A stretch of 31,196 nt of DNA from a virus. A model generated the notes under the pieces. That model did not search any database and had not been told where the DNA came from. It worked only from the letters and a program-made list of their open reading frames with translations. The stretch's first letter is position 1. Each line of letters opens with the position of its first letter. Both the position numbers and the translations under genes were made by a program. This document shows positions 19,185 through 28,993 of this stretch, one piece after another. The stretch spans positions 1 through 31,196 of IMG/VR virus record IMGVR_UViG_3300035670_000905. One strand, given 5' to 3'.

Positions 19185-22018
19185 TGGCTGAAATAAAAGA
19201 CGTTTATAGTTTAGAGTTTAACAGCGGTCAGTTTCAAAGCGAGATTGATTCTGCTATTGCACGTATTGAAGAACTTAACGGTGCAATGGCCGAAGGCGCT
19301 GACGTGGCCGATGAACTTGCAGCGGCTCAGGGTTCATTAGTTGATGTATTAGGCACCGAAGCTAAAGGAGTTGAACAGCTAAATCAAAAGCGTAATGTTT
19401 TAGTAAACACGCAAAAGAACCTAAACAAAGAAACGCAATCGGGCATTGCAGTTAGTAAGCAGTTAGATACAACTAATAAACAGCTGGCAGTTAGTACAGG
19501 GCATGCAGCAACACAGCAGCGCGGTTTAGGTGGGCAATTGATACAAGGTGCGCGTAATATAAATTCAATGCGCCGCGCTGGTATGATGTTGGGCAATGTA
19601 TTTAGGATGTTAGGCGGTATAAATCCTTTTGGTTTATTGCTTACTGTATTGCCTACTGTAATTGAATATATTTTTGGTGCAACAAGTGCGCAAAAAGCAT
19701 TCAATGAAGCATCTGAATCAGCTGTTGCGTCATATGCAAAAGAAAAGGTAGCATTAGATGAATTATTTACATCGCTTAATGATGCAAATGTTGTAGGCAA
19801 TGAACGTAGCGCAATAATAGACCAAATAAATCAGCAATATGGAGAATATTTACCTAACTTATTAACTGAAGCATCAACAGCCGAAGAAATTGCAGCCGCT
19901 TATGATTTAGTAAATAACGCATTGATAAGAAAAGCTGTAACTCAAGCTAAAACAAATGCACTTGAAGCCGCTACAGCTAAATTATTACAAGATAGAATTG
20001 CTGCTTTAGCAAGACAAAAAAAGGCACAAGAAGATTTAGATGCGTCAGGAGTGGGTATACTTATGAGAAATAAAGATGGTGAAGAAGTATTTTCAACACC
20101 AACTACAGATGAACAAGTACGCGCAATAAATAATTTTAAAAAAGCAAAAAAGAATTTACAAAATATAGATAAAGAATTTAAAGAAGAAGTTAATAAAATA
20201 AATGAATCAGCAAGAGACCTTGAAATATCATTAGGATTAACTCAAGTAACGCCAAGAACAATAAAACCAAAATCGCAAAAGCCATTAACACAAGTAAACA
20301 GAAATCTTACAGATGAAAAAGCTAAACTATTACAAGAAGAATTAACAAATCTTGAAAATGCTTTAAAGATAGAAATTGGTTTAACTGAAGAAGGTACTGA
20401 AGCGCGTGCAAGGGCAGAATTAAAATATATAGATGTTATTGAAGCATTTAGAATACAAAATCAAAAGGGTTTTGGAGATAGTGAAGCTGAAATTACTTTA
20501 ATGATGCAAGAAAATGCAATTAAACGTAAAAAAATAAACTTAGACTATTTTAATTCTTTAGATGAAAAAGAAAAAGAACGTATTGATAAAATAAAAGAAA
20601 TGATTGATGCTACTGAAGCGCTTTTGAATATTCAAATTCAAGATACTCAAGAAGGTAGTCAAGAACGTATTGATGCTGAAATGCAATATTATGATGTTCT
20701 AAAAGATTTATATACAAGATATGCTAAAGAATTAGGAATGACCGAAAATCAAATAAATGATTTTGTAAAACAAGGTCTTAAAAAAAGGTTTGGTTTATAT
20801 GAAGATTATTATAATAAGCAGTCAACTAATAATCAGAATAATTTAGAACGCGAATTAAATAACCAGCTAACATTATTAGAACAAGAACGTAATGTTTTTT
20901 TAAATGCAGCAATAGGTAACAAAGAAGAACAAGAAAAAATAAATAAAGATTTTGATAAGCGCCGTTTAGAACTTGAAAAAGATACTAATAAAAAAATATT
21001 AGATGCAAAGATAACACTATTAAATCAGCTAAGAGCATTAGCTATTTCAACAGGTGATAATAATTTACTCACAGATATTGATAAACAAATATCTGAAATT
21101 GAACTTAAATTAGTTGAGTTAGGCAAACTTACTGAAGATGGAACTGAAAAACTTAAAGGTTTAACCGATAAGCAAAAAGAAATAATTGACCAAACAGCTA
21201 CATTATTAACCAGCGTATCTGATAATGTATTTAGCGTTTTAAATGCTCAAGTACAAGCCTATACAGAAGGATTAGATAAGGCTATTGATAAAAGCAAATC
21301 GGCATTAGATGAAATACGCGCTAATAGTGAAAACTTTAACGCGCAACAGTTAGAAATAGAAAAGGAACGTTTAGAGCGCTTAGAAGCTGAACGCGCAAAA
21401 GCTGTCGAACGTGAAAAGATATTAGGACAGGTTCAAGTAGCTATTAACGCGGCAATAGCTATTTCTAAGGCAGCAACTCAACCAGGTGCACCATTTGCAA
21501 TTGCAGCTACTCTTGCGGCTTTAATTGCAGGTTTAGCACAGGCACGCGTAGCTGCTGGCAATGCGTTTTTTCATGGTGTTGAATATTTGGAGCGCGGTAA
21601 TAATAGAGCAGGCCGCGACACAATCCCTGCAATGCTTAACGAAGGTGAGCGCGTAATTACAACCGATACCAATAACCGCTATTGGGATGTACTTTCAGCT
21701 GTTCACAATAATAGAATCCCTGCCGATGTGTTAAACAGTTTTGCAAATGCTTACCAATCGGGCGGTCTTAAAGCTGCACTTGGCGCATTTGGTGAAAACG
21801 TTAGTCTTAGTTCAGAACTTGGGAACAAATCTATTTTTGTAAATGTAGCTCAAACATATCAGGGTATGGAAAACAGATTAGAACGTATTGAAGCGGTGCT
21901 AACTGATTTACCTAAATACATGCCGCGCACGGTAGTTTCTGCTAATGCTAACGGCATCTTTAAAATAGTTGAACAAAGACAATCGCGCAAAAACTTTTCA
22001 CGTAATTGGTCAAAATAA
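19184..22018 (+). CDS. Tail tape measure protein
   Basis: A 944-residue protein. The N-terminus is helical with coiled coils (about residues 15-105). A hydrophobic segment follows (GGINPFGLLLTVLPTVIEYIFG, about 144-165), then a long Lys/Glu-rich coiled-coil middle. A second Ala-rich hydrophobic stretch (about 745-800, FAIAATLAALIAGLAQ) precedes a C-terminal domain with YLERGNNRAGRDTIPAMLNEGERVI, a motif seen at the C-terminus of many phage tape measures. At roughly 0.15 nm per residue the tail would be about 140 nm, typical of a siphovirus. It is coupled to the chaperone extension by TAATG. Confidence 0.92.
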   Translation: MAEIKDVYSLEFNSGQFQSEIDSAIARIEELNGAMAEGADVADELAAAQGSLVDVLGTEAKGVEQLNQKRNVLVNTQKNLNKETQSGIAVSKQLDTTNKQLAVSTGHAATQQRGLGGQLIQGARNINSMRRAGMMLGNVFRMLGGINPFGLLLTVLPTVIEYIFGATSAQKAFNEASESAVASYAKEKVALDELFTSLNDANVVGNERSAIIDQINQQYGEYLPNLLTEASTAEEIAAAYDLVNNALIRKAVTQAKTNALEAATAKLLQDRIAALARQKKAQEDLDASGVGILMRNKDGEEVFSTPTTDEQVRAINNFKKAKKNLQNIDKEFKEEVNKINESARDLEISLGLTQVTPRTIKPKSQKPLTQVNRNLTDEKAKLLQEELTNLENALKIEIGLTEEGTEARARAELKYIDVIEAFRIQNQKGFGDSEAEITLMMQENAIKRKKINLDYFNSLDEKEKERIDKIKEMIDATEALLNIQIQDTQEGSQERIDAEMQYYDVLKDLYTRYAKELGMTENQINDFVKQGLKKRFGLYEDYYNKQSTNNQNNLERELNNQLTLLEQERNVFLNAAIGNKEEQEKINKDFDKRRLELEKDTNKKILDAKITLLNQLRALAISTGDNNLLTDIDKQISEIELKLVELGKLTEDGTEKLKGLTDKQKEIIDQTATLLTSVSDNVFSVLNAQVQAYTEGLDKAIDKSKSALDEIRANSENFNAQQLEIEKERLERLEAERAKAVEREKILGQVQVAINAAIAISKAATQPGAPFAIAATLAALIAGLAQARVAAGNAFFHGVEYLERGNNRAGRDTIPAMLNEGERVITTDTNNRYWDVLSAVHNNRIPADVLNSFANAYQSGGLKAALGAFGENVSLSSELGNKSIFVNVAQTYQGMENRLERIEAVLTDLPKYMPRTVVSANANGIFKIVEQRQSRKNFSRNWSK

Positions 22019-22053
22019 CATAGTTTTGTATAAACATTTAAACATTATAAATT

Positions 22054-22179
22054 ATGCCTATTAAAAAATGCTTACCAGGTGATAACAAATGCATTTCAAA
22101 AGTTATTAAACAGTTAGTAGCTGAAGGTTACCCACAGCAGCAAGCGGTAGCAATTGCATTAAACACGGTTAAGAAATGA
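22054..22179 (+). CDS. Small conserved phage protein with CxxxxxxC
   Basis: A 41-residue frame, MPIKKCLPGDNKCISKVIKQ followed by LVAEGYPQQQAVAIALNTVKK. Proteins of this short pattern (two Cys near the N-terminus, then a helical AxxEGYPxxQAVAIA segment) are, from memory, frequent in phages and occur near structural genes. Function unknown. The stop TGA overlaps the next gene's ATG (ATGA), supporting expression. A possible -7 box TAGTTTTG lies at 22021-22028. Confidence 0.7.
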   Translation: MPIKKCLPGDNKCISKVIKQLVAEGYPQQQAVAIALNTVKK

Positions 22180-22517
22180 TAAAGCAGATTGTTATTATAT
22201 CTGTTGCCATTGCCGTTGCAGTTTCTGTTATCTGTTATGTGTTTATTGATAACTCAAATAAATTACATACGCAACTACTTAAAAATGAACAGCGAACCCG
22301 TGACAGTTTGTCACAAATATATGCTAAATTTGTGACAAAATCAGATAGTTTACAAGCGCATATAGACACGATGCAGACTACATTAGACAAACAAATAAAA
22401 CAGTTTAGATATGACTTATTCAGAATTAAGATTATTAAAATACCGACTGTTAATTACGATAATATTTCTGACACTTTGCTCATTAGCCGCCTCATGTCAG
22501 ATTACAAAGGTAGATAA
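22176..22517 (+). CDS. Membrane-anchored coiled-coil protein (spanin-like)
   Basis: A 113-residue protein with an N-terminal hydrophobic segment (about residues 4-24, IVIISVAIAVAVSVICYVF) and then a charged helical region with heptad-like spacing (RTRDSLSQIYAKFVTKSDSLQAHIDTM). This is the layout of an inner-membrane spanin or another type II membrane coiled coil. The next gene begins 107 bases before this one ends, in another frame, as in overlapping spanin pairs. The identity remains tentative because no spanin family match can be shown. Confidence 0.6.
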   Translation: MIKQIVIISVAIAVAVSVICYVFIDNSNKLHTQLLKNEQRTRDSLSQIYAKFVTKSDSLQAHIDTMQTTLDKQIKQFRYDLFRIKIIKIPTVNYDNISDTLLISRLMSDYKGR

Positions 22518-22869
22518 TGGTTTTTTGATTAGCCGCGAATACGCTGAATTTATTGCAGCACGTTTTGATAGTTTAGATGCCTATAAAACAGCTTACGGTG
22601 AATGCGTTAATAGGGCTGTTGATTGTGATAGCTTATTATATAGTGCTGAATCTGTTATTAGTAACTTAAAAGAACAAAATAACATGCAATCTGAAATGTT
22701 AGAACTTAAAAGTCAAATGATTCAAAGTTACGAACGCGGTAATATAGTTTGCATTGATTACGCTAAGCAATTGAAAAAACAAACGCGTCTTAAAAAAGGG
22801 TGGAAAATAACAACTTACGCGTTTATATCTATATCTTTAGGTGCGCTAACATATTCAATACTTAAATGA
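22411..22869 (+). CDS. Candidate unimolecular spanin (lipobox plus C-terminal membrane segment)
   Basis: A 152-residue protein. The N-terminus has basic residues, a hydrophobic core (LLITIIFLTLCSL) and a possible lipobox ending LAASC at Cys29. The middle is a helical periplasmic-type domain (about 45-125). Residues about 128-150 (ITTYAFISISLGALTYSIL) form a C-terminal membrane segment. Lipoprotein signal, periplasmic coil and C-terminal membrane anchor in one chain is the architecture of unimolecular spanins such as T1 gp11, which fuse inner and outer membranes at lysis. The lipobox is not ideal (Ala at -3). It overlaps the next gene by four bases. Confidence 0.55.
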   Translation: MTYSELRLLKYRLLITIIFLTLCSLAASCQITKVDNGFLISREYAEFIAARFDSLDAYKTAYGECVNRAVDCDSLLYSAESVISNLKEQNNMQSEMLELKSQMIQSYERGNIVCIDYAKQLKKQTRLKKGWKITTYAFISISLGALTYSILK

Positions 22870-24563
22870 ACGGATTACTAATTTATTTTGATGGCATTCC
22901 GCAAGATTTAGACAACTTTAACGGTACTGAATCTGCAAGTTTTGTTTTTAGACGTAAAGATGAACAAGGGGATTCTGCTTTTTCCTTTGCCCCTGAATTA
23001 ACTGTTGTAGGTTCAAGTTATGAATATGTCAAACAGCAAATAATAAACGCTGTTAATCCAAATATTGCAGGCATTGAAGTATTGGTTTATGATACGTGTT
23101 GTTTAAATAGCGATGGTTCAAACAGATTATTATTTACAGGTAAGATTGAAGGCGGAACGGTTCGTTGGTGTACGTTCCCTACATGTGAAGCGCAAATAAC
23201 AATAGTAGATAATAGTCAAGATGCGCTGGCAATTAGATGTTTAAAGGAGCATTTTCCGTGGAGTATAAGTAACACAACCGAACCAAATCCGTTTTATACA
23301 TTAGGTTATGATGAATTTAGGTTTGCGCCTTGGATGTATTATTGCAATGACCCAAAGCCAGCTGCAATACAAGAAGCTATAATGATTTTGGGCATATTTA
23401 TTTTTTTAGTTGGTACACCAATTTTATTATTTTTTCAAATAGGTAATATAATAGCGGGTAACGGTCAAAACATTTTTGAAGACCTTACAAACTTAATTGT
23501 AGGATGTGGCCGTAGGCATTTAACGCCTTATTTAGATAGTCAGTTTAAAAACCTTTGTAAACTTTGCAGAATAGGCTATCAATCTTCTTTGTTTGATGTG
23601 GGCGGTTATTATCATGATACGGTTAGATTGGATGCTGCTTATGTACCTGGTGTTAGGGCATTCCCTTGGGAAACATACGGACAAAGTCAATATAATGATA
23701 ATAAACCAAACTTAAACGGCATACAATTTTTAGACGAACTTAAACAGCTTAATATAGATTGGCGTGTTGTTAATGGCATTTTAATCATTGAGCGAAAAGA
23801 TTATTTTGCAGGTGCGCAATGGTTTGATACTGCTAACTTACAACCTAATCAGTTATTATCTGTATGTTATGAATCATTAGGTGAACGACCTGCAAGTTAT
23901 GCTGAATATGAATATAGTTTAGATGGCATTGATAATTCGGGCGATGAAGTTCGTAATAAATGGGTTGACCGAGTTATAGATTGGAACGCCGCAAATAATC
24001 CACAGCAGTCAGGTTTATTTAGCAAAAAATTACTTTACGGCGCTGCACAATTTCGTGATGATTGGGCGGCACCTGATATAAACCCTATTGATAAATCTTT
24101 TTATACTACGTTTTACCCATTGGCGCAAGATGCTGAAAATACAGCTGCAATGTTTATAAGTAAAGGAGTTTTGGCATATCCTAAACTTATAAATTTAAAG
24201 TTAGTTGCAGGCGCTGTAATTTCTAATGTTGATTTGCGTAGAGGTGTAGCAATACCCGATGTTATTTTAATGTCTAACGGCAAAAGGCTATATAATTACA
24301 AATGGCATATTAAAGAAAATCCAATTATAGATTCAAGCGGTCAAAGCTACGATACGGCATATCAAAAACTATTTTATATTGATGACCCACGTTTAACATC
24401 TGTTAAAACTCGAAAAGTTACAATATCAGTAACGGCGGATTGTGATTTATTAGATACTTTAGACGTTGACCGATATGTAACAACTGACCAAGGACAAGTA
24501 CAAATAACAGAAATAACCTACGATACAACAAATAATTCTTTAACTATACAAGGCTTAATTTAA
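22866..24563 (+). CDS. Large tail protein with internal hydrophobic segment
   Basis: A 565-residue protein, likely part of the distal tail or baseplate. The N-terminal half is beta-rich. Residues about 165-200 are strongly hydrophobic (AIMILGIFIFLVGTPILLFF, then QIGNIIAG), unusual inside a tail protein and possibly inserted into the host membrane during DNA entry. Several cysteines are present (for example TCC at 77-79). The C-terminal part resembles a hub-like module (VTISVTADCDLL, then VQITEITYDTTNNSLTIQG). It lies between the spanin-like gene and the 818-residue tail protein, coupled at both ends. No family was recognised. Confidence 0.7.
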   Translation: MNGLLIYFDGIPQDLDNFNGTESASFVFRRKDEQGDSAFSFAPELTVVGSSYEYVKQQIINAVNPNIAGIEVLVYDTCCLNSDGSNRLLFTGKIEGGTVRWCTFPTCEAQITIVDNSQDALAIRCLKEHFPWSISNTTEPNPFYTLGYDEFRFAPWMYYCNDPKPAAIQEAIMILGIFIFLVGTPILLFFQIGNIIAGNGQNIFEDLTNLIVGCGRRHLTPYLDSQFKNLCKLCRIGYQSSLFDVGGYYHDTVRLDAAYVPGVRAFPWETYGQSQYNDNKPNLNGIQFLDELKQLNIDWRVVNGILIIERKDYFAGAQWFDTANLQPNQLLSVCYESLGERPASYAEYEYSLDGIDNSGDEVRNKWVDRVIDWNAANNPQQSGLFSKKLLYGAAQFRDDWAAPDINPIDKSFYTTFYPLAQDAENTAAMFISKGVLAYPKLINLKLVAGAVISNVDLRRGVAIPDVILMSNGKRLYNYKWHIKENPIIDSSGQSYDTAYQKLFYIDDPRLTSVKTRKVTISVTADCDLLDTLDVDRYVTTDQGQVQITEITYDTTNNSLTIQGLI

Positions 24564-27019
24564 TGTCATATACTTACGATACTATACAACTTGACCACAT
24601 AGATAAAAACGGTGTTGTAATTGATAATATTTTAACATTTACGGCATCAACTATACCATTATCACCTTTAAGAAGTTTTGCAATAGGTAACAAAATACGT
24701 TTAACTATTACAATGGTTAGTTCAGGTGGCAATAGTTTTTTAAATAAGTTTGTTAGGTTTAATCCTGCACTATTTACAATTAACAATACTATCAGCGGTT
24801 TTAACTTTGGATATGAAACGCCTAACCCATTAACAACAACACCGCAACAAGCATTTTTAAACTTTTCTGCACCTTATTTGGATAACATTTATTGCGAAAT
24901 GTCAAAGAATGCGCCGCCACATGACACAGCTACAATAGTTTTTGAATTTTATATTACTCAAGATGTTTTAGATTATTTAACTAATACACTAAGCGCGCAA
25001 AACACAAAACGTTTTTTAAGTTCACGCGGTCAGGGTATTGATTTACAAAACTTATATCAATCTGTTTATAGTACTTTAACGCGTTCAATCGGTGTTATTG
25101 CTAATGTATTTGATTATTCAGGTTTTAACGTTAATGTTTTAACGCCAACAGGAAATAGATTTTTAAGAATACCTGTTGCTGCACGTTGGTATAATAGTGA
25201 TATTGATGGTGATACCACAGGCATGCGATATATTAAAGAACTTGAAATAACTTCACCATCACAAATTGCAGCTGGTTTAAATGCTTTAACAGATGCAACG
25301 GCAACAAGTGCGCAAATAAATCAGGCTGCCATTGCAAACGGTATGTTTACGGTTAATGGCAATCAGTTAGCAATAGGTGAAGATAATACAGTTAGAATAT
25401 TATTAAGAGGTGACGCGTTTATAGGTTCGGGCGGTTTAAATCCTGCAATAACAGATGTTAGAATTTTGTTATTTAGAATTGATGCAACAACAAATACAGC
25501 TGATTTTGTAACAGATTTAAATTTAGCTGATGCAATAATACCACAGGCAACAATGGGAAGCACACAATTAGATGGCGCTATATATACACCTTCAGATTGG
25601 TTTGAAAATATACCTTTAGCCGATGATATTGAAGTATATTTTACTATTAACGGTTCGATGCTTACTTTAAACGGCCAATATTACATAGTAGTAAATATTC
25701 ATGATGCTGTTAATGTTGATTATGTAACTTCACATATTTCGCCCCTTTTGGTTGCTACATATACACCGCCTGCAATACCAACTATTACAGGTTATTTAAG
25801 TACATACAATACAGAATATAGCGGTAATGAATTAACCATTGCACCACACCAACGTATTAAAGCACGTTTAAGTATTGATAAATCAAGTTATGTAACGGCG
25901 CTTAATGCTATCGGTTTAGTTGGTAGTTTTGATGCAAGTTTAGCAGGCATTATTTGTAAACTTACAAACGTTACAGGTGTTGTAAATCAAGTTCAAGGTT
26001 ATTTACCAAATGGAATTGTAACTAATGACATGGTAATAGTTATTAATAACGCAACGGATTTAGTTTTAGATTGCATTTTTAGAATAGCTGAAGAATATGC
26101 AGGCACTACTACTGAAATAACGTGGACAATTAGCATGAATCAGGTGACTACAATTCAAGGTACAACTCAATTAACTCAAATAGACTATGTTCAAAAGTTA
26201 GATGTTGATGTTTTTGAAAATGATAGCATGACACCTAATTTATTAAACGTTAGATTTTACGAACTTGAACAATATTTATTAGGTAACAAAATAGAAATCA
26301 TAGATTTGTGTAATGTTGACCAAATAATTGCCGAAGTTGAAAAAGACCCAACGTTTACAGGTTCGATTAACTTAGTTGCTACAATTTACCCTGCAAGTGA
26401 AACAGGCGATACTAATAACGCGGCTATTGAAGAAGAAGAAAGCTGGCAGCCTGTTGTAGTACAAATGCAACAGTTAGTTAGCGGTAAACTTGATAGCGTA
26501 GAAGCGTCTTTTAGTGGTGATGATTATGCGACATTTAGAATAAATACACAACAGCTTACACAAGGCCAACGTTATTGGGTTACTGCAATAGCATTTCAGC
26601 AGGTACCAGATTATTGCCCGATTGGATTGGTTGCGCTAACATCTACATCAACACAAAGAAGTTTAACAGCTATACCTGGTTGGAATATAACAGGAAATCC
26701 AACTGCCGTAATTGCTGAAATAATTGCGCATCCTGATTATGTACCGGGCACAATAAACATAGTTCAAAATAACTTTACTGATTATTTAGGTACACTTGTT
26801 GGTAGTGCAAGTTATGTTGGTAATATTGTAACAGTTATAAAAATAAATATTGCAGTTGGTACAGCATATTATAATTTAGTTATTGATGCACAGTTTGACC
26901 CAGGCACAGGGCCGCATACAATAAGACATACATTAACTATTGCAGTTCCTTTGCCACCTGCTAATGTACCGCCGCTTGTTACTGTTGATAATAATTACAT
27001 TTGTACTGATTTAGGCTAA
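24563..27019 (+). CDS. Large beta-rich tail/baseplate protein, possible receptor-binding
   Basis: An 818-residue protein made mostly of Thr, Asn, Ile and Val-rich strands, with no coiled coil and few Cys. It reads as a string of beta-sandwich-like modules (for example around residues 270-400 and 400-540). Its place after the tape measure and tail-tip-like genes, and its length, suit a baseplate or tail-fibre component that touches the host surface. It starts at the last base of the previous stop. No family is recognised; carbohydrate binding is only a guess. Confidence 0.65.
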   Translation: MSYTYDTIQLDHIDKNGVVIDNILTFTASTIPLSPLRSFAIGNKIRLTITMVSSGGNSFLNKFVRFNPALFTINNTISGFNFGYETPNPLTTTPQQAFLNFSAPYLDNIYCEMSKNAPPHDTATIVFEFYITQDVLDYLTNTLSAQNTKRFLSSRGQGIDLQNLYQSVYSTLTRSIGVIANVFDYSGFNVNVLTPTGNRFLRIPVAARWYNSDIDGDTTGMRYIKELEITSPSQIAAGLNALTDATATSAQINQAAIANGMFTVNGNQLAIGEDNTVRILLRGDAFIGSGGLNPAITDVRILLFRIDATTNTADFVTDLNLADAIIPQATMGSTQLDGAIYTPSDWFENIPLADDIEVYFTINGSMLTLNGQYYIVVNIHDAVNVDYVTSHISPLLVATYTPPAIPTITGYLSTYNTEYSGNELTIAPHQRIKARLSIDKSSYVTALNAIGLVGSFDASLAGIICKLTNVTGVVNQVQGYLPNGIVTNDMVIVINNATDLVLDCIFRIAEEYAGTTTEITWTISMNQVTTIQGTTQLTQIDYVQKLDVDVFENDSMTPNLLNVRFYELEQYLLGNKIEIIDLCNVDQIIAEVEKDPTFTGSINLVATIYPASETGDTNNAAIEEEESWQPVVVQMQQLVSGKLDSVEASFSGDDYATFRINTQQLTQGQRYWVTAIAFQQVPDYCPIGLVALTSTSTQRSLTAIPGWNITGNPTAVIAEIIAHPDYVPGTINIVQNNFTDYLGTLVGSASYVGNIVTVIKINIAVGTAYYNLVIDAQFDPGTGPHTIRHTLTIAVPLPPANVPPLVTVDNNYICTDLG

Positions 27020-27063
27020 TAAAAAAATAAAAAAATTATAAAATATTTATAATAAAATAAAGG

Positions 27064-27071
27064 TATTTTTG
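27064..27071 (+). promoter_or_regulatory. Promoter-like -7 box before cysteine-rich tail gene
   Basis: TATTTTTG sits in the 61-base gap between two tail genes; the ATG follows at 27081. The 16 bases from here (27064-27079) are identical to those at 10599-10614. No -33 TTTG is seen at the right distance. Confidence 0.4.
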
Positions 27072-27080
27072 TAAATATTT

Positions 27081-28025
27081 ATGCTTATACAATATCCAAT
27101 AACATACGTTCCTGAAATTAGTAGGACATACGCATTTAGGCAAGCTGTACCAATTAAATATGCCTGCCCTATATTGCCGCCTAATTTTATGACATCCGAA
27201 ACTGATGCATGGAATTGTAATCTTTGCGGTTCAGATAACATGTTTTATATTCCGTATGTACAAGGCGATATTATACCTTTTCAAACACAATTTGCAGATA
27301 ATTACAATCAGCCTAACAGCGTTTTAAGTTATGGCTTTATAAGTAACTTTGCAAGCGATGGTTATATAAAGGTTTATTTGTACGATTGTTGCGGTGAACT
27401 TATAAGTGAATTTATAGATGAGTTTTCAGAATCTTTTCACGTGTCATTTAGTACGGGAACTGGCAGCATTCAAACATGGTTTGTAAATACGGGTTTATTC
27501 CCTAATGGTTTAGATTGTTTTAGGTTAAAAATTGAATACTACAAAAATCAGTTAGACCCTGAGATAGATTTTACTATTTGGACTGAATATTATAAAGCTG
27601 TTGAAGGTTGCGGTAGTTTGAATGATACATCATTGATTCAATCAACTTATGCTGATTATGATTGTAATGGCAATTATTACAATGCTATTACAAATTATTT
27701 AGGAACTGATAACACACCTTTTTATAATTCGATTCGAATATTTGGAACAGTTGAATTTTTTGGCGATACTGAAAGTGTTACTGAAAATGATAGAAACGTT
27801 GTAATAAGTAAAGATATAACAGAAAATTACGGTATTATTTCGGGCGCGGTGCCGCCGTTTTACATTAAGTTACTTCAACAAGCTGTGAGAGGAAATACAG
27901 TAACTGTAAACGGTACGCAATATCAAAACTTTAGATATGATTCTAAGCCTGATGATAACCGAATGTTTTTGTTAGATTTGTCTTTTGACAAAAAATGTCG
28001 AATAGATAACAAACAATGTAGATGA
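27081..28025 (+). CDS. Cysteine-rich structural protein
   Basis: A 314-residue protein that is beta-rich with clustered cysteines (WNCNLCGSDN near residue 47, YDCCGE near 102, EGCGS near 175, DCNGN near 194). CxxC pairs suggest metal binding or disulphides formed outside the cell. It lies between the big tail protein and the Ig-domain protein, so it is probably a virion component of the tail tip or surface. Ends KKCRIDNKQCR. No family recognised. Confidence 0.65.
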   Translation: MLIQYPITYVPEISRTYAFRQAVPIKYACPILPPNFMTSETDAWNCNLCGSDNMFYIPYVQGDIIPFQTQFADNYNQPNSVLSYGFISNFASDGYIKVYLYDCCGELISEFIDEFSESFHVSFSTGTGSIQTWFVNTGLFPNGLDCFRLKIEYYKNQLDPEIDFTIWTEYYKAVEGCGSLNDTSLIQSTYADYDCNGNYYNAITNYLGTDNTPFYNSIRIFGTVEFFGDTESVTENDRNVVISKDITENYGIISGAVPPFYIKLLQQAVRGNTVTVNGTQYQNFRYDSKPDDNRMFLLDLSFDKKCRIDNKQCR

Positions 28026-28061
28026 GGTCGTAAATTCATTTACAATTAAAAATTAAAAAAA

Positions 28062-28943
28062 ATGACAAATAATTTTCAATTCATTCCGGGTTTTTTAGGC
28101 GCTTTCGGTGTTTGCCCTCCTTGCATCGATGATGAAAACGTGCCTAACTACCTTTGCGACCCTTGCGATTCAACTGTTTATAGTGGTGGTATTGCAGGTT
28201 GGTTTGCTAAAAAATGCTCTTATGAATTTTCTGATATTAGCGATTCGAGCGAGTGGGAAACTGCTATTGCAAACAAAGATGTTTTTGGGCGCGTTAATGG
28301 TAGCCGTATCAGCGGTGGTTTGCCTGCGCCTGAATTTACAACTAAAAAGCGTGGAAGCTGCGGTCAAGAAGAAGTAGTAAAACAATCTCGCGTAGTATCA
28401 CTTACTGATGCTGAAAACGATAATATTTTTACTATTGATGGCTTGTATAATTTCTTAGCTATTCCTGCTAATGCTTCGGGTTATGAGTTCGGTTTTATTA
28501 CTTGCGATGGTCGTTTTTTAGGTTGGTATTCAAATGTAACTGTAAGACCGTTTTATCAGATTGCTGAAACTGATGAAGATGATGCTTATTGGACAATTGA
28601 ATTTAGATACAATGAGCAGCTTGGTACATTTAATCAGCAGCAATTGACATTCTTACTTACACAGTCTTATAATGTTTGTTGGGTTGTAGATATTGCATTG
28701 CAAGGTTTTGCAGGTGCTAATACCGTTGCTGAAGGTGATACTTTGCAGATTATTGCAACTGTAAGCCCTACAAATGCAACTGACGCATCTGTTACTTGGT
28801 CTGTAATTAACGGTACAGGTTCTGCAACTATTGATGTTAATGGTTTATTGACCGCTGTTAGCGCTGGTTCGGTTACTGTTGTAGCTACTGCCAACGATGC
28901 AAGTGGTGTTAGTGAACAAATTGTAATTACAGTTATACCATAG
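28062..28943 (+). CDS. Structural protein with C-terminal Big_2-like Ig domain
   Basis: A 293-residue protein. Residues 1-212 form the main domain, with CPPC and CDPC pairs near the N-terminus (Cys18/21 and 32/35) and aromatic-rich strands. Residues about 218-292 match a bacterial Ig-like group 2 (Big_2) domain: EGDTLQIIATVSPTNATD, VTWSVINGTG, ATIDVNGLLTAVSAG and VTVVATA. Ig modules decorate phage tails and capsids and bind surfaces. The A-rich site before the ATG, the visibly more GC-rich codons than the neighbours, and a terminator just after suggest an abundant virion protein such as a tail tube. Its exact role is inferred. Confidence 0.75.
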   Translation: MTNNFQFIPGFLGAFGVCPPCIDDENVPNYLCDPCDSTVYSGGIAGWFAKKCSYEFSDISDSSEWETAIANKDVFGRVNGSRISGGLPAPEFTTKKRGSCGQEEVVKQSRVVSLTDAENDNIFTIDGLYNFLAIPANASGYEFGFITCDGRFLGWYSNVTVRPFYQIAETDEDDAYWTIEFRYNEQLGTFNQQQLTFLLTQSYNVCWVVDIALQGFAGANTVAEGDTLQIIATVSPTNATDASVTWSVINGTGSATIDVNGLLTAVSAGSVTVVATANDASGVSEQIVITVIP

Positions 28944-28951
28944 TACTTATA

Positions 28952-28977
28952 AGGGCAGTCTGAAATACGGCTGCCCT
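28952..28977 (+). terminator. Stem-loop terminator after Ig-domain gene
   Basis: A perfect seven-base stem, AGGGCAG (28952-28958) and CTGCCCT (28971-28977), with a 12-base loop, followed by ATTT. The T-run is short, so termination may be partial, lowering transcription into the portal gene. Confidence 0.65.
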
Positions 28978-28993
28978 ATTTAAAATCAATAGA

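Noticed and set aside
19384-19800. Minus-strand open frame of 138 codons
   Set aside because: Antisense to the tape-measure gene, with no promoter or family resemblance.
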